From positions 1 to 64,000 of the forward strand of contig JAHCJV010000025.1 of assembly GCA_026126105.1 (NCBI GenBank): a stretch of 64,000 bases of DNA. Reading direction: 5' to 3'. The notes beneath the pieces are model-generated. The model ran no database searches. It worked only from the letters and a program-made list of their open reading frames with translations, and was not told the origin of the DNA. The DNA is from Enhydrobacter sp. Lineage in GTDB: Bacteria; Pseudomonadota; Alphaproteobacteria; Reyranellales; Reyranellaceae. The translations under genes and the position numbers were made by a program. Below, piece by piece: positions 9,339-19,437 of this stretch. Position 1 is the stretch's first letter. Every line of letters begins with the position of its first letter.

Positions 9339-10183
9339 TGCGGGACCCGCGAGGCATCGACTGGCGGCTGCTGGTGGTCTGGACGGTATTGTTCGCCGTC
9401 TCGATCGCGACGCGCACCTATGTGGGGGCTGCCGACGAGGTGCGTCGCGGCCACGAGATCCCGCTCAGCCGCACGCTCGTCGAGGAGGTAACCAGCCATC
9501 TGGTCGTGGCGGCGCTCCTGCCCGCGCTCTACTGGATGCATCGTCGCTTTCCGATCGGCGGTGCCCCGCGCAACCTGCTGGTCCATATCGCCGCGGTGGT
9601 GCCGTTCAGCCTCGTGCACACGGCCGGCATGGGAGCGCTGAGGCTCCTCTGGTTCACTGCCATCGTCGGCATTCCGTACGCTTACACGTTGACTCCCGAC
9701 CGACTGCAGTACGAATTCGCCAAGGACCTGGTCTCCTACCTGATGCTGACCACCGGTGTCCTGGCGCTTCAATATCTTCTCCAGCGCGTCGATGCGGCGA
9801 AACCCGCAGAAGAGGTGCCAGAGACCACCGCTTCAGTCGCATCCCCTCCGGAGCGATTCACAGTGCGCAAGCGCGGGGGAAGCGAGGTGGTGGTCGAGAT
9901 GGTGGATATCGACTGGATCGAGGCTTCGGGCAACTACGCGATCCTGCATGTCGGTGGCGAGACCTTCGAAATCCGCTCCTCTCTCACCCGGCTCGAGAGC
10001 GAGCTCGATCCCAAGCGTTTCGTGAGGGTACACAAGTCACATGTCGTCAACATATCGAGGGTGGCGGAAGTGACGCCGTGGGTCAGTGGCGACTGGCGCA
10101 TCCGCCTTCAGGACGGCGCGGAAGTGAATTTGAGCCGGCGCTATCGACAGCGCTTCGAGGCACTGGCACCTGTCCGCAGTTGA
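9338..10183 (+). CDS. Membrane-anchored LytTR-domain transcription regulator
   Basis: A 281-aa protein with about four TM helices in residues 1-155 ([66 protein letters not shown]) and a C-terminal LytTR DNA-binding domain from about residue 180 ([39 protein letters not shown]). LytTR domains bind imperfect direct repeats; the membrane part would sense a lipid, membrane or extracellular signal. The ATG overlaps the phaC stop, so it is probably translationally coupled to phaC and may tune PHA metabolism. That role is inference from position. Confidence 0.85.
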   Translation: MRDPRGIDWRLLVVWTVLFAVSIATRTYVGAADEVRRGHEIPLSRTLVEEVTSHLVVAALLPALYWMHRRFPIGGAPRNLLVHIAAVVPFSLVHTAGMGALRLLWFTAIVGIPYAYTLTPDRLQYEFAKDLVSYLMLTTGVLALQYLLQRVDAAKPAEEVPETTASVASPPERFTVRKRGGSEVVVEMVDIDWIEASGNYAILHVGGETFEIRSSLTRLESELDPKRFVRVHKSHVVNISRVAEVTPWVSGDWRIRLQDGAEVNLSRRYRQRFEALAPVRS

Positions 10184-10257
10184 ATGACCGTCGGCGGTCT
10201 TGCCCGCCCCGAGAACAGGCCTATAACATCGCCACAGGGCGGCCTACGGAGGAACTC

Positions 10258-11439
10258 ATGGCAACCGACATCGTCATTGCGAGCGCAGCGCGCACGCCCA
10301 TTGGATCTTTCAACGGCGCTTTCGGCAGCGTCCCAGCCCACGATCTCGGCAAGGCCGCGATCAAAGGCGCGCTCGAGCGCGCCAGGGTGAAGCCCGAGGA
10401 AGTCGACGAAGTGATCATGGGCCAGATCCTGTCCGCCGGTCAGGGTCAGAACCCGGCCCGTCAGGCGGCCATCAATTCGGGCATTCCGGTCGAGAAGACC
10501 GCGTTGGGCATCAACCAGCTGTGCGGCTCGGGCCTGCGCGCCGTCGCATTCGGCTGGCAGGCGATCCGCAACGGCGACGCCAGCATCATGGTGGTCGGCG
10601 GCCAGGAGAGCATGAGCCAGGCACCACACGTCGCCCACATGCGCGACGGCACCAAGATGGGCGACTTCAAGATGGTCGACTCCATGATCAAGGACGGCCT
10701 GTGGGACGCCTTCAACGGCTACCACATGGGCAACACCGCCGAGAACGTGGCGCAAAAATATCAGATCACCCGGGTCGAGCAGGACACCTTCGCTGCCGGC
10801 TCCCAGAACAAGGCCGAGGCGGCGCAGAAGAGCGGCCGCTTCAAGGACGAGATCGTCCCGGTCACGGTGAAAACGCGCAAGGGCGATGTCGTGGTCGACA
10901 CCGACGAGTTCCCGCGCCACGGCACGACGGTCGAGGCGCTGGCCAAGCTGCGGCCGGCCTTCACCAAGGAAGGCGGCTCGGTCACCGCCGGCAACGCCTC
11001 GGGCATCAATGACGGCGCGGCCGCGCTGGTGCTGATGAGCGCCGACGAAGCCAAGAAGCGCGGCGTGACTCCGCTCGCCAAGATCGTGTCGTGGGCCACC
11101 ACCGGGGTAGATCCCAAGGTCATGGGCATCGGCCCGGTGACGGCGTCGCAGGAAGCGCTGAAGAAAGCCGGCTGGACGGTCAAGGACCTCGACCTCGTCG
11201 AGGCCAATGAGGCCTTCGCCGCGCAGGCGCTGGCCGTCGGCAAGGAACTCGGCCTCGATCCCGAGAAGCTCAACGTCAATGGCGGCGCGATCGCGCTCGG
11301 CCATCCGATCGGCGCCTCGGGCGCGCGCGTGCTGACGACCCTGCTCTACGAAATGCAGAAGCGCGACGCCAAGAAGGGCCTCGCCACCCTCTGCATCGGC
11401 GGCGGCATGGGCATCGCCATGTGCGTCCAGCGCGACTAA
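10258..11439 (+). CDS. phaA: Acetyl-CoA acetyltransferase (beta-ketothiolase)
   Basis: Condenses two acetyl-CoA to acetoacetyl-CoA, the first step of PHB synthesis. The 393-aa length is standard. The acyl-accepting Cys is in [13 protein letters not shown] (about residue 88), the catalytic His in [16 protein letters not shown] (about 348) and the second Cys in [10 protein letters not shown] (about 378). ATG 10258 follows GGAGG; the open frame upstream is not thiolase-like. With phaR/phaC upstream and phaB at 14638 it completes the PHB route. PhaA and AtoB have the same chemistry; the context favours PhaA. Confidence 0.95.
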   Translation: MATDIVIASAARTPIGSFNGAFGSVPAHDLGKAAIKGALERARVKPEEVDEVIMGQILSAGQGQNPARQAAINSGIPVEKTALGINQLCGSGLRAVAFGWQAIRNGDASIMVVGGQESMSQAPHVAHMRDGTKMGDFKMVDSMIKDGLWDAFNGYHMGNTAENVAQKYQITRVEQDTFAAGSQNKAEAAQKSGRFKDEIVPVTVKTRKGDVVVDTDEFPRHGTTVEALAKLRPAFTKEGGSVTAGNASGINDGAAALVLMSADEAKKRGVTPLAKIVSWATTGVDPKVMGIGPVTASQEALKKAGWTVKDLDLVEANEAFAAQALAVGKELGLDPEKLNVNGGAIALGHPIGASGARVLTTLLYEMQKRDAKKGLATLCIGGGMGIAMCVQRD

Positions 11440-11483
11440 GCGCGTTCACACGCGCTGGCGGGCGGCAGCGCATTCAAATGCGC
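11439..11483. terminator. Two tandem hairpins after phaA
   Basis: AGCGCGT-TCAC-ACGCGCT (11439-11456) and GCGCATT-CA-AATGCGC (11468-11483) follow the phaA stop. Each has a perfect 7-bp stem. There is no T-tract, so this may be a Rho-assisted terminator or mRNA 3' stabiliser lying between the convergent phaA and TctC-like genes. Confidence 0.5.
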
Positions 11484-11604
11484 GAGACCCCGCACCGTGC
11501 AGAAAAGACGAGAACGCAGCGAAAGATTCAGTTCGCTGCGGCCCGGATGTTCCGCGGACCCTGGACCGCCGCGCCAGCGCCGGGAGGTGGCGCGATTTGG
11601 GCAG

Positions 11605-12609
11605 CTACTTCGCGGCCGCAGCCGACTGCTTCACGATCGCTTCCCACTTGCGAAGCTCGGCGGCGAGATAGGCGCGGGTCTCGTCCGGGCCGCCTTCTTT
11701 CTTTTCCACGCCCTGGGCGGCCAGCGCCGCCCACACCTTGGGATCGTGCAGGCCCGTCGCTATGGCGCTGCTCAGCCGCTCCACGATCGGCTTCGGCGTG
11801 CCGGCAGGCGCCAGGAAGAAAAAGCCGACTTCGACCGCGAGGTCGGGAAACCCGGCCTCGCGGGTGGTCGGCACGTCGGGCAAGATCGTCGCTCTCTTCT
11901 CCCCGGTTACGGCGATGATCCGGCCCTGCTTGCCGGCCTGGAACGGCAGGCCCGACGGAACGGGCGTGAACAGCACCTGGATGCGATCGGCAATGAAATC
12001 GTTGGCCGCGTCGGTCGTGCTCTTGTAGGGCACCATCACGATGTTGACGTTTGCCGTTCGGTTCAACATCTCGCCCAGGAACTGCGGGACGCCACCGACA
12101 TAGCCGGCATAGTTCAGCTTCCCTGGCCGGGCTTTTGCCAGCGCGACGAGCTCTTGAAGGGTCTGCGCCGGCAGGGATGTCGGGACCAGAATGGCGTAGG
12201 GCAGGGTCCCGCTGATCGCGATCGGCTCGAAATCCCTGGTCAGACTGCTGGCCGGCGCGCCGACGAACTGATTGACGATGATGCTCGTGCTCGTGATGTA
12301 GATCGTGTAGCCGTTCGGCGCGGCCTTCGCGACGTAGTCGGTAGCGATGTTGCCCGTAGCACCAGGCCGGTTGTCGACGATCACGCTCTGCCCGAGCGTC
12401 CCCGTCATGTGCTGCGCGAGCTGGCGACCGATGATGTCGATGGCCGTGCCCGGCCCGAACGGGCAGACCACGGTGATCGCGCGATTGGGGAATTCCTGGG
12501 CGACCGCAGGACCGTGCGTCGTCGACAGGACCGCCGCGGCGATGCCGATGCCTGCGGTCCTCCTGGAAACGAGCCGCGGATACGTCGAGGCGTGCACTCC
12601 GGTCATCAT
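11605..12609 (-). CDS. Bug/TctC-family tripartite tricarboxylate transporter binding protein (orphan)
   Basis: A 334-aa periplasmic solute receptor of the Bug family, which captures carboxylates for TctAB permeases. Residues 1-35 contain a signal peptide, with SRRTAGIGIAAAVL resembling a Tat signal. Family motifs: FPNRAITVVCPFGPGTAIDI, QSVIVDNRPGATGNIATDYVAKA and VPTTREAGFPDLAVEV. ATG 12609 has GGAGG about 8 nt upstream. No tctA/tctB genes are nearby; such orphan Bug genes are common in Burkholderiales and in several alphaproteobacteria. Ligand unknown. Confidence 0.9.
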   Translation of the reverse strand: MMTGVHASTYPRLVSRRTAGIGIAAAVLSTTHGPAVAQEFPNRAITVVCPFGPGTAIDIIGRQLAQHMTGTLGQSVIVDNRPGATGNIATDYVAKAAPNGYTIYITSTSIIVNQFVGAPASSLTRDFEPIAISGTLPYAILVPTSLPAQTLQELVALAKARPGKLNYAGYVGGVPQFLGEMLNRTANVNIVMVPYKSTTDAANDFIADRIQVLFTPVPSGLPFQAGKQGRIIAVTGEKRATILPDVPTTREAGFPDLAVEVGFFFLAPAGTPKPIVERLSSAIATGLHDPKVWAALAAQGVEKKEGGPDETRAYLAAELRKWEAIVKQSAAAAK

Positions 12610-12752
12610 CTTCGTTCCTCCCTGACTTGTCTGTTGAGGACAGCTTAGTCATTTGACGGGTAAGGCGAAGGATTAGTTGAAGAGCCTAGCCGCGCTCGGG
12701 ATGACAGCACGCGTCAAACGCGATGCCACTGCGTAGAGACCAACAGTGTGCA

Positions 12753-13229
12753 TCAGAGGCCGAGATCGGCGAGGCCGGGATGATCGGCGGGCCTCGGCCC
12801 CGGCGCGGGCCACTGGAACTTGCGGTCGGTCGCGGCGATCGGCAGGTCGTTGATCGAGGCGAGGCGGCGGCGCATCAGCCCGTTGTCGGCGAATTCCCAG
12901 TTCTCGTTGCCGTATGAGCGGAACCAGTTGGCGGAATCGTCGTGCCATTCGTAGGCGAAGCGCACGGCGATGCGATTGCCGCCGAACGTCCAGACGTCCT
13001 TGACCAGCCGGTAGTCCAGTTCCTTCGTCCATTTGCGCGTCAGGAACGCCTCGATTGCGGCGCGGCCCTGAAGGAACTCCGTCCGATTGCGCCACACGCT
13101 ATCCGAAGTATAGGCGAGCGCCACACGCCCCGGATCGCGGCTGTTCCAGGCGTCCTCGGCCGCGCGTGCCTTTTGCGCAGCGCTCTCGGGCGTAAAGGGT
13201 GGCAAGGGTGGGCGCGGCGCGTCGGTCAT
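12753..13229 (-). CDS. DUF1348 / NTF2-like protein
   Basis: A 158-aa protein of the SnoaL/NTF2-like fold, DUF1348 family: [59 protein letters not shown] and [20 protein letters not shown]. Proteins of this family are small cytoplasmic dimers of unknown function. ATG 13229 is chosen because it gives the family length; the open frame upstream runs antisense through the MFS gene. It is divergent from that transporter. Confidence 0.87.
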   Translation of the reverse strand: MTDAPRPPLPPFTPESAAQKARAAEDAWNSRDPGRVALAYTSDSVWRNRTEFLQGRAAIEAFLTRKWTKELDYRLVKDVWTFGGNRIAVRFAYEWHDDSANWFRSYGNENWEFADNGLMRRRLASINDLPIAATDRKFQWPAPGPRPADHPGLADLGL

Positions 13230-13317
13230 CCGCGACTTGTAGCAATACGAGGCCGATCGCGGATAGAGACACCGGAGGGAGCTCCCTAGGTTCCGAGCCG
13301 ACAACCCGGAGCCGCCA

Positions 13318-14550
13318 ATGACGTCGCCCGACCAAGACAGACTGACGCCGACCTTCAACCGGCTTGCCTGGTCAAACCTCGCCGCGCAATCGGCCGAGCA
13401 GGTCGCGCTCGCCGCCGCTCCGATCGTGGCCGTGCTGCTACTCGGCGCCGGCGAGGGCGAGACCGGCCTGCTGCAGACCGTGCTGACCCTGCCGTTCGTG
13501 CTGTTCGCCATCCCAGCCGGTCTGATGGCTGACCGCCTGTCGCGTCGCCGGTTGATGGCGAGCGCCGAGGCGCTCAGGGCTGCAGCGTTGCTGGCGACGC
13601 TGGCGTTCGTCGTACTCGGCTGGATCACCCTGCCGCTGCTTGGGGCGCTGGGCTTCGTCGCGGTGTGCGGCACCGTCGTGTACAGCGTTGCCGCGCCGTC
13701 GCTCGTGCCGTCGCTGGTCGCGCCGCGGATGCTGCCGGCGGCCAACGCGCGCATCGAGCTGGCACGCACGGTCGCGTTCAGCAGCGGCCCCGCGTTGGGC
13801 GGCCTCCTGGTCGGATGGAGCGGGGCCGGCCCGGCCTTCGGCTTTGCCGCCGCGCTCTCGATGATCGCCGTCGTGCTGCTGGCGCGCATCCCGGAGCCCG
13901 TACGGGCGCGGGTGCACCGCCGCCATCCGCTGCAGGAAATCCGCGAAGGCGCGGCGTTCGTCTTCCGCCATACCCTGCTGCGGCCGGTGTTCATTACCCA
14001 GTTCATCTTCGGCGCGGCCTGGTTCCTGATCCTCGCGGTCTTCGTGCCCTATGCCTTCCGCCATCTCGGCCTGTCGCCAAGCGGCGTCGGCGTCACCCTG
14101 GCGATGTACGGCGTCGGAATGGTGGTGGGCGCGCTCGCGGCGACGCGGATCATGCGCCGGCTGCCGTTCGGCACCGTCATCGGCCTCGGCCCGGTCACCG
14201 GCTTCGTCGCGTCGGCAGTGATCGCGCTGACGACGGTCATTCCGATGCCGCTGCTTGCGGGGCTGGGCTTCTTCCTGCTCGGTGCCGGTCCGATCCTGTG
14301 GGTGATCAGCACCACGACGCTGCGCCAGTCGGTAACCCCGCCCCGCCTGCTGGGTCGTGTGTCGGCGATCAATATCCTGTCTTACGGCGCGCGGCCGGTC
14401 GGGGCCGGCGTCGGCGCGCTGGTCGGTGCACTGTTCGGGGCCGAGGCCTGCCTGTACCTTGCCGTCGCTGTCTTCGCCGTGCAGATGCTCGTCATCCTGA
14501 TGTCACAGGCGGTGAGCCTGGCGAGCCAGCCCGACATGGCGTGCGACTGA
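13318..14550 (+). CDS. MFS transporter, enterobactin-exporter-like (MFS_3)
   Basis: A 410-aa inner-membrane protein with about 12 hydrophobic segments. The loop-2 signature appears as [21 protein letters not shown], and the N-terminus ([23 protein letters not shown]) matches MFS_3/EntS-type exporters. The substrate cannot be read from the sequence. It is 87 nt upstream of phaB and may be expressed separately. The final residues (SQPDMACD) are soluble. Confidence 0.85.
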   Translation: MTSPDQDRLTPTFNRLAWSNLAAQSAEQVALAAAPIVAVLLLGAGEGETGLLQTVLTLPFVLFAIPAGLMADRLSRRRLMASAEALRAAALLATLAFVVLGWITLPLLGALGFVAVCGTVVYSVAAPSLVPSLVAPRMLPAANARIELARTVAFSSGPALGGLLVGWSGAGPAFGFAAALSMIAVVLLARIPEPVRARVHRRHPLQEIREGAAFVFRHTLLRPVFITQFIFGAAWFLILAVFVPYAFRHLGLSPSGVGVTLAMYGVGMVVGALAATRIMRRLPFGTVIGLGPVTGFVASAVIALTTVIPMPLLAGLGFFLLGAGPILWVISTTTLRQSVTPPRLLGRVSAINILSYGARPVGAGVGALVGALFGAEACLYLAVAVFAVQMLVILMSQAVSLASQPDMACD

Positions 14551-14637
14551 CGGGCAGCGCCGGAAACCGCCTCGGAGAAATGGGAAGTCGCGAGGAGATG
14601 ATCTAAGCTGGCCTCCCAAAGCAAAGGGAGGCTACGC

Positions 14638-15363
14638 ATGGCTGGACGAGTGGCATTGGTGACGGGCGGGACGCGCGGGATCGGCGCCGCCATTTCGAGG
14701 ATGCTGAAGCTCAGGGGCTACAACGTCGCGGCCAATTATGCCGGCAACGACGTCGCCGCCTCGGCTTTCAAGGAAGAGACCGGCATCGCCGTCTACAAGT
14801 TCGACGTCAGCGACTTCGAAGCCGTGAAGGCGGCGGTTGCGCAGATCGAGAAGGATCTCGGGCCGATCGACATCGTGGTCAACAACGCCGGCATCACGCG
14901 TGACTCCACCATGCGCCGGCTCGATCGTAAGATGTGGGACGCGGTGATCGATACCAATCTCGGCTCCTGCTTCAACGTCAGCAAGGCAGTGTGGGACGGC
15001 ATGAATGCGCGCGGTTTCGGCCGCATCGTCAATATTGGCTCGATCAACGGCCAAGGCGGCCAGTACGGCCAGGTGAACTACGCCGCCGCCAAGTCGGGCA
15101 TACACGGCTTCACCAAGGCGCTGGCCCAGGAGGGCGCGTCGAAAGGCATCACCGTAAATGCGATCGCGCCCGGGTATACTGATACCGATATGGTCTCGGC
15201 CGTGCCTGCCGCCGTGCTCGAGAAGATCGTCGCAAAGATCCCCGTGGGCCGGCTCGGCAAGGCCGACGAGATCGCGCGCGGCGTGCTGTTCCTGATCGCC
15301 GATGACGCCGGCTTCATCACCGGCTCGACCCTGTCGATCAACGGTGGCCAGCACATGTATTAG
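14638..15363 (+). CDS. phaB: Acetoacetyl-CoA reductase
   Basis: NADPH-dependent reduction of acetoacetyl-CoA to (R)-3-hydroxybutyryl-CoA, the second step of PHB synthesis. The 241-aa SDR has the nucleotide-binding TGGTRGIG (about residues 9-16), NNAG (about 84), catalytic Ser in NIGSINGQGGQYGQ and Tyr/Lys in NYAAAKSG. The GQGGQYGQVNY stretch and the C-terminus LSINGGQHMY are diagnostic for PhaB. The start has AAAGGGAGG upstream. It lies 3.2 kb from phaA rather than beside it. Confidence 0.95.
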   Translation: MAGRVALVTGGTRGIGAAISRMLKLRGYNVAANYAGNDVAASAFKEETGIAVYKFDVSDFEAVKAAVAQIEKDLGPIDIVVNNAGITRDSTMRRLDRKMWDAVIDTNLGSCFNVSKAVWDGMNARGFGRIVNIGSINGQGGQYGQVNYAAAKSGIHGFTKALAQEGASKGITVNAIAPGYTDTDMVSAVPAAVLEKIVAKIPVGRLGKADEIARGVLFLIADDAGFITGSTLSINGGQHMY

Positions 15364-15388
15364 TGGCTCAAACAGATAGGATGGCGCC

Positions 15389-15787
15389 ATGGCCAAGCTG
15401 ATCGAGTACAAGGACATGGCGCCGGGCGCCAGGGCGGTCGTCGACGGGATCGCAGCCGCCCGCGGCATCGACCCCGCCGACATCAACAATGTCTGGAAAG
15501 CGCTCGCCCGCAATCCCGGCGTGATGGAGCAGTTCGCGGCCGAGATGAAGGCTGCGTTCGCGCCGGGCAAGCTCGATCCGCTCACAAAAGAGCTAGTTTA
15601 CCTCGCGATCTCGATTGCCAATCAGTGCGACTATTGCATCGCCTCCCACGGCACGATGGCGCGCAACAAGGGCATGACGGACGAGATGCACGAGGAGTTC
15701 ATGCGCGTGGTTCTGGCGGCCCAGAAGGGCAACAAGATCGCGATGGCGTATCGCGTCCCCGTTGATGCGGTCTTCGAGGAGAACTGA
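15389..15787 (+). CDS. Carboxymuconolactone decarboxylase / AhpD-like protein
   Basis: A 132-aa alkylhydroperoxidase-D-fold protein. The redox motif is present as QCDYCIASHG (CxxC followed by His), preceded by the Glu-bearing helix DPLTKELVYLAIS. Such proteins reduce disulfides or peroxides and act as trimers or hexamers. It follows phaB by 25 nt and precedes tam by 2 nt, so it belongs to a multi-gene transcript. The CxxC form favours a thiol peroxidase role over true decarboxylation. Confidence 0.87.
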   Translation: MAKLIEYKDMAPGARAVVDGIAAARGIDPADINNVWKALARNPGVMEQFAAEMKAAFAPGKLDPLTKELVYLAISIANQCDYCIASHGTMARNKGMTDEMHEEFMRVVLAAQKGNKIAMAYRVPVDAVFEEN

Positions 15788-15789
15788 TC

Positions 15790-16590
15790 GTGGCGCTCGC
15801 GTCGACAGTCTGGGATGCCAATCTCTATCTGAAGTTCGCCGATGCGCGCATGCGTCCGGCGCTCGATCTGATGGGCCGGCTCGATCCGGCCAATGCCGCG
15901 CGGCCGGGCCACGTGATCTACGACCTCGGTTGCGGCGCGGGCAACATCAGCCGCATCCTGGCCGAGCGCTTTCCCGGCGCGCCGGTGGTCGGCATCGATT
16001 CCTCCGAACAGATGCTGGAGAAGGCGCGCAGCCAGACCGCCGATCCGAGGGTCAGCTTCGCCAAGGGTGACCTGGCGCAATTCAAGCCCGACGTGCCGCC
16101 GTCGATCCTCTACAGCAACGCCGCGTACCAGTGGCTGCCGGGCCATATCGACATGTTTCCCGGCCTGATGAAACTGCTGCCGTCGGGCGGCCAGCTCGCG
16201 ATCCAGATGCCGCGAAACCACGAGGCGCCGTCGCATGCGCTGATGCACCAGGCGGCGAAAAGCGGTCCGTGGGCGAGCAAGCTGGCCGGCGTCGGCGGCA
16301 TCGCGCGCGTCGAGGAGCCGGAACGCTATTTCGATGTGCTGAAGCCGCTCTCGTCCGATCTCGAGATCTGGGAGTCGATCTATCAGCAGGTGCTGACCGG
16401 CAAGGATCCGGTGGCGCAGTACACCTCGAGCACCGGCCTGCGGCCTTTCCTCGAGGCGCTGGCCGAGCCCGAGCGGACGCAGTTCTACGAGGCCTATGCG
16501 AAGCTGATCGCCGAGGCCTATCCGACGCGCGCCGACGGCATCACGCTGTTTCCCTTCCGCCGCCTGTTCATCGTAGCCCGTCGCGCATGA
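15790..16590 (+). CDS. tam: Trans-aconitate 2-methyltransferase-like SAM methyltransferase
   Basis: A 266-aa class I methyltransferase. The SAM-binding motif is YDLGCGAGNISRIL (about residues 41-54), followed by VVGIDSSEQML and VSFAKGDLAQF. The pattern STVWDANLYLKFADARMRPALDLM at the N-terminus and LPSGGQLAIQMPRNHEAPSH match Tam, which methylates trans-aconitate formed spontaneously from the TCA intermediate. The GTG start lies 2 nt after the previous stop. The stop overlaps the start of the next gene (ATGA). Confidence 0.88.
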   Translation: MALASTVWDANLYLKFADARMRPALDLMGRLDPANAARPGHVIYDLGCGAGNISRILAERFPGAPVVGIDSSEQMLEKARSQTADPRVSFAKGDLAQFKPDVPPSILYSNAAYQWLPGHIDMFPGLMKLLPSGGQLAIQMPRNHEAPSHALMHQAAKSGPWASKLAGVGGIARVEEPERYFDVLKPLSSDLEIWESIYQQVLTGKDPVAQYTSSTGLRPFLEALAEPERTQFYEAYAKLIAEAYPTRADGITLFPFRRLFIVARRA

Positions 16591-18239
16591 GGCGATGGCT
16601 TGCGCTTGTCGCCTTTCTCCTGCCGGCATCGATCGGAGGGAAGGCGGCACAGGCCGAGCCGCAGCAGATGGTCGCCGCCGCCCATCCGCTGGCGGTCGAG
16701 GCCGGCCTCGACGTCTTGAAGCGCGGCGGCTCGGCGATCGATGCGGCCGTCGCGGTGCAGATGATGCTCGGCGTAGTCGAGCCGCACGCCTCCGGCATCG
16801 GCGGCGGCGGTTTCCTGCTCTATTACGACGCCTGGACCCGCAGCATCACCGTATATGACGGCCGCGAAACCGCACCGATGGGCGCAACACCCGGCATGCT
16901 GCTCGACAATGCCGGCAACCCGCTGCCGTATCCGCAGGCCGTCGCCTCGGGCTTGTCCGTGGGCGTCCCCGGTGCCGTGGCGCTTCTCGAATTGGCGCAC
17001 AAGGAGCACGGCAAGCTGCCCTGGGCCGACCTGTTCGGCGCGTCGATTGCGGCGGCGCGCGACGGCTTCGCGGTGTCGCCGCGGCTCGCTGCCTGGCTCG
17101 AGATCATCAAGGGGTTTCGCGACGATCCGTCGGCCCGGGCGACCTACTTCAACGTCGACGGGAGCCCGAAGAAGCTCGGAGAGCGGGTCACCAATGCGGC
17201 GCTGGCCGACACGATGCAGCGCATCGCCAGCGAGGGTGGGCGCGCGCTGCAGGAAGGCCCGATCGCCGAGGAGATGGTGTCGCGTGTGCGCGGTAACAAA
17301 CGACCGGGCACGCTGACACAATCCGACCTGGAGTCGTACCGCGCCCTAAAGCGCGAACCGGTCTGTGGACCCTATCGCGTCTGGATCGTGTGCGGCATGC
17401 CGCCGCCTTCCTCGGGTGGCATTGCGGTGCTGCAAATGCTGGGAATCCTCGAACCATTCGATCTTGCGAGGGACAAGCCCGACGACCTGCGGGCGCTGCA
17501 TCTGATCGCCGAGGCGGGGCGGCTCGCTTTCGCCGACCGCGCACGCTACGTCGCCGATCCGGCCTTCGTGCCTGTGCCGACCGAGACGCTGATCTCACCC
17601 GCCTACATCGCCGAACGGCGCAAGCTGATCTCCGAGAGCCGCAGCATGGGCGAGCAAGGAGGACCGGTCGCCCCAGGCTATATCGAACGCGGCACCAGCC
17701 ACATGACGATCGTCGATCGCGCGGGCAACGCGGTCGCCTTCACCACCACCATCGAAGCACCGTTCGGCGCGCACATGATGGTGGGTGGCTTCATCCTGAA
17801 CAATGAGCTTACGGATTTCTCGCCGGTGTTCGAGCGCGACGGCAAGCCGGTGGCCAACCGGGTGGAACCGGGCAAGCGGCCGCGCTCGTCCATGTCGCCG
17901 ACCATCGTGCTCGACCGGAACCGCAAGCTGGTCGTGGCGGTGGGCTCGGCCGGTGGCCAGCGCATCATCGGCGACACCTTGCATGCGTTGATCGGCATGC
18001 TCGACTGGAACCTCTCCGCGCAGGCCGCCCTCGATCTGCCGCGGGTCGCCAACATGAACGGCCCAACCGAGCTCGAGGACAAGGGCGCACTGCCCGCGCA
18101 GGCAGACGGCTTGCGCAGGCTCGGCCATCAAGTACAAGTCCGCCGGCATGAAGGCGGGCTGACCGCCATCCGCCGTTCCGGCGATGGCTGGGAAGGCGGC
18201 GCCGATCCGCGGCGCGATGGCGTCGCCAAAGGAGAGTGA
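16587..18239 (+). CDS. ggt: Gamma-glutamyltransferase (periplasmic)
   Basis: Cleaves the gamma-glutamyl bond of glutathione and similar compounds in the periplasm. The 550-aa precursor has a signal peptide (RRWLALVAFLLPASIG...AQA, about residues 2-24), the large-subunit signature GGSAIDAAVAVQMMLGVVEPHASGIGGG, and the self-cleaving Thr at RGTSHMTIVDRAGNAVAFTT, where the small subunit begins. GRPR/GKRPRSSMSP and GSAGGQRI bind substrate. The ATG overlaps the tam stop (ATGA), which rules out the much longer open frame. The last 20 codons contain the ribosome-binding site for rlmI. Confidence 0.93.
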   Translation: MRRWLALVAFLLPASIGGKAAQAEPQQMVAAAHPLAVEAGLDVLKRGGSAIDAAVAVQMMLGVVEPHASGIGGGGFLLYYDAWTRSITVYDGRETAPMGATPGMLLDNAGNPLPYPQAVASGLSVGVPGAVALLELAHKEHGKLPWADLFGASIAAARDGFAVSPRLAAWLEIIKGFRDDPSARATYFNVDGSPKKLGERVTNAALADTMQRIASEGGRALQEGPIAEEMVSRVRGNKRPGTLTQSDLESYRALKREPVCGPYRVWIVCGMPPPSSGGIAVLQMLGILEPFDLARDKPDDLRALHLIAEAGRLAFADRARYVADPAFVPVPTETLISPAYIAERRKLISESRSMGEQGGPVAPGYIERGTSHMTIVDRAGNAVAFTTTIEAPFGAHMMVGGFILNNELTDFSPVFERDGKPVANRVEPGKRPRSSMSPTIVLDRNRKLVVAVGSAGGQRIIGDTLHALIGMLDWNLSAQAALDLPRVANMNGPTELEDKGALPAQADGLRRLGHQVQVRRHEGGLTAIRRSGDGWEGGADPRRDGVAKGE

Positions 18240-18241
18240 TC

Positions 18242-19435
18242 TTGGCCAAGAAGCTGCCCAGCGTTCTGCTGCGCTCCGGCGAGGACCGCCGGGTGCGCGA
18301 TGGCCATCCGTGGGCGTTCTCCAACGAAATCCTGATGGATGCCGACACCAAGGCGATCCCGCCGGGGTCCCTCGCCACCCTGCGCGCGCCGAGCGGCGAG
18401 GCGCTGGGGCTGGTGACCTTCAACCCGCATTCGCTGATCGCCACGCGGCTGCTGACGTCGAACCCGGAAGCGGTCGTCGATGCGCTGTTCATCGGCCGAA
18501 GGCTGGCGCAGGCGGTGTCGCTTCGCGACCGGCTGATTGGGGTTCCCTTCTATCGGCTGATCCATGCCGAGGCCGACGGCCTGCCGGGTGTGATCGTGGA
18601 TCGCTTCGGCGACGCGCTGGTGGTGCAGGTCAATACCGCCGGCATGGATGCTCTGACGCCGGTGCTGCTCGAGGCGCTCGAGGCCGAGCTCGCGCCCAGG
18701 ACCATTGTCCTGAAGAACGATTCCCCGGTGCGTGTGCTCGAAGGGCTGACGCGTGAGGTCGTGGTCGCCAAGGGCGAGTCGGCGGGCGCCATCGAGCTGA
18801 TCGAAAATGGCGCCAAGTTCGTTGCCGATCTCTCGGAGGGCCAGAAGACCGGCTGGTTCTACGATCAGCGCGACAATCGCCGCTTCGTGGCCGGGGTGGC
18901 GAAGGGCGCAAACGTGCTCGACGTCTACAGCTACAGCGGTGGCTTCGGCGTGCTCGCGGCGAAGGAGGGCGCCAAGTCGGTGCTTTGTATCGATCGCTCG
19001 GCGGCGGCGCGCGATGCGGCGATGGCAGCGGCGGCGCTGAACGGCGTCGACGGGATCGTGTCGTTCGAGAAGGCCGAGGCCTTCGAGGCGCTCGAGAAGC
19101 TCGGCGGCACGATGGCGCGCAAGTTCGATGTCGTGATCTGCGATCCGCCTGCCTTCGTGAAGAATCGCAAGGACCTCAAGATCGGCGCGCAGGGCTATCG
19201 CAAGATGGTGCGGCTCGCCGCCCCTCTGGTCGCGCGCGGCGGATTCTTCTTCGTGGCCTCGTGCTCGCATCTCGTCGACCTGCCGCTCTTCGCCGACCAG
19301 GTGCGGCGCGGCCTGCGCGATGCCGAGCGCACTGGCCGCATCCTGCTGACCTCCGGCGCCGCGCTCGATCATCCGGTCCATCCCAACCTGCCGGAGACGG
19401 CCTATCTCAAGGCAATGACCCTGCAGCTCGACTGA
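18242..19435 (+). CDS. rlmI: 23S rRNA (cytosine-C5)-methyltransferase, RlmI-like
   Basis: A 397-aa SAM-dependent methyltransferase with an N-terminal PUA domain (VLLRSGEDRRVRDGHPWAFSNE) and a Rossmann domain: GQKTGWFYDQRDNRR, VLDVYSYSGGFGVLAAKEGA and the NPPY-like motif DPPAFVKNRKDL. RlmI makes m5C1962 in 23S rRNA. TTG 18242 is preferred since AGGAG lies 8 nt upstream; a GTG at 18236 would be too close to it and would overlap the ggt stop. The catalytic-loop Cys is in VASCSHLVD. Confidence 0.9.
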   Translation: MAKKLPSVLLRSGEDRRVRDGHPWAFSNEILMDADTKAIPPGSLATLRAPSGEALGLVTFNPHSLIATRLLTSNPEAVVDALFIGRRLAQAVSLRDRLIGVPFYRLIHAEADGLPGVIVDRFGDALVVQVNTAGMDALTPVLLEALEAELAPRTIVLKNDSPVRVLEGLTREVVVAKGESAGAIELIENGAKFVADLSEGQKTGWFYDQRDNRRFVAGVAKGANVLDVYSYSGGFGVLAAKEGAKSVLCIDRSAAARDAAMAAAALNGVDGIVSFEKAEAFEALEKLGGTMARKFDVVICDPPAFVKNRKDLKIGAQGYRKMVRLAAPLVARGGFFFVASCSHLVDLPLFADQVRRGLRDAERTGRILLTSGAALDHPVHPNLPETAYLKAMTLQLD

Positions 19436-19437
19436 CC

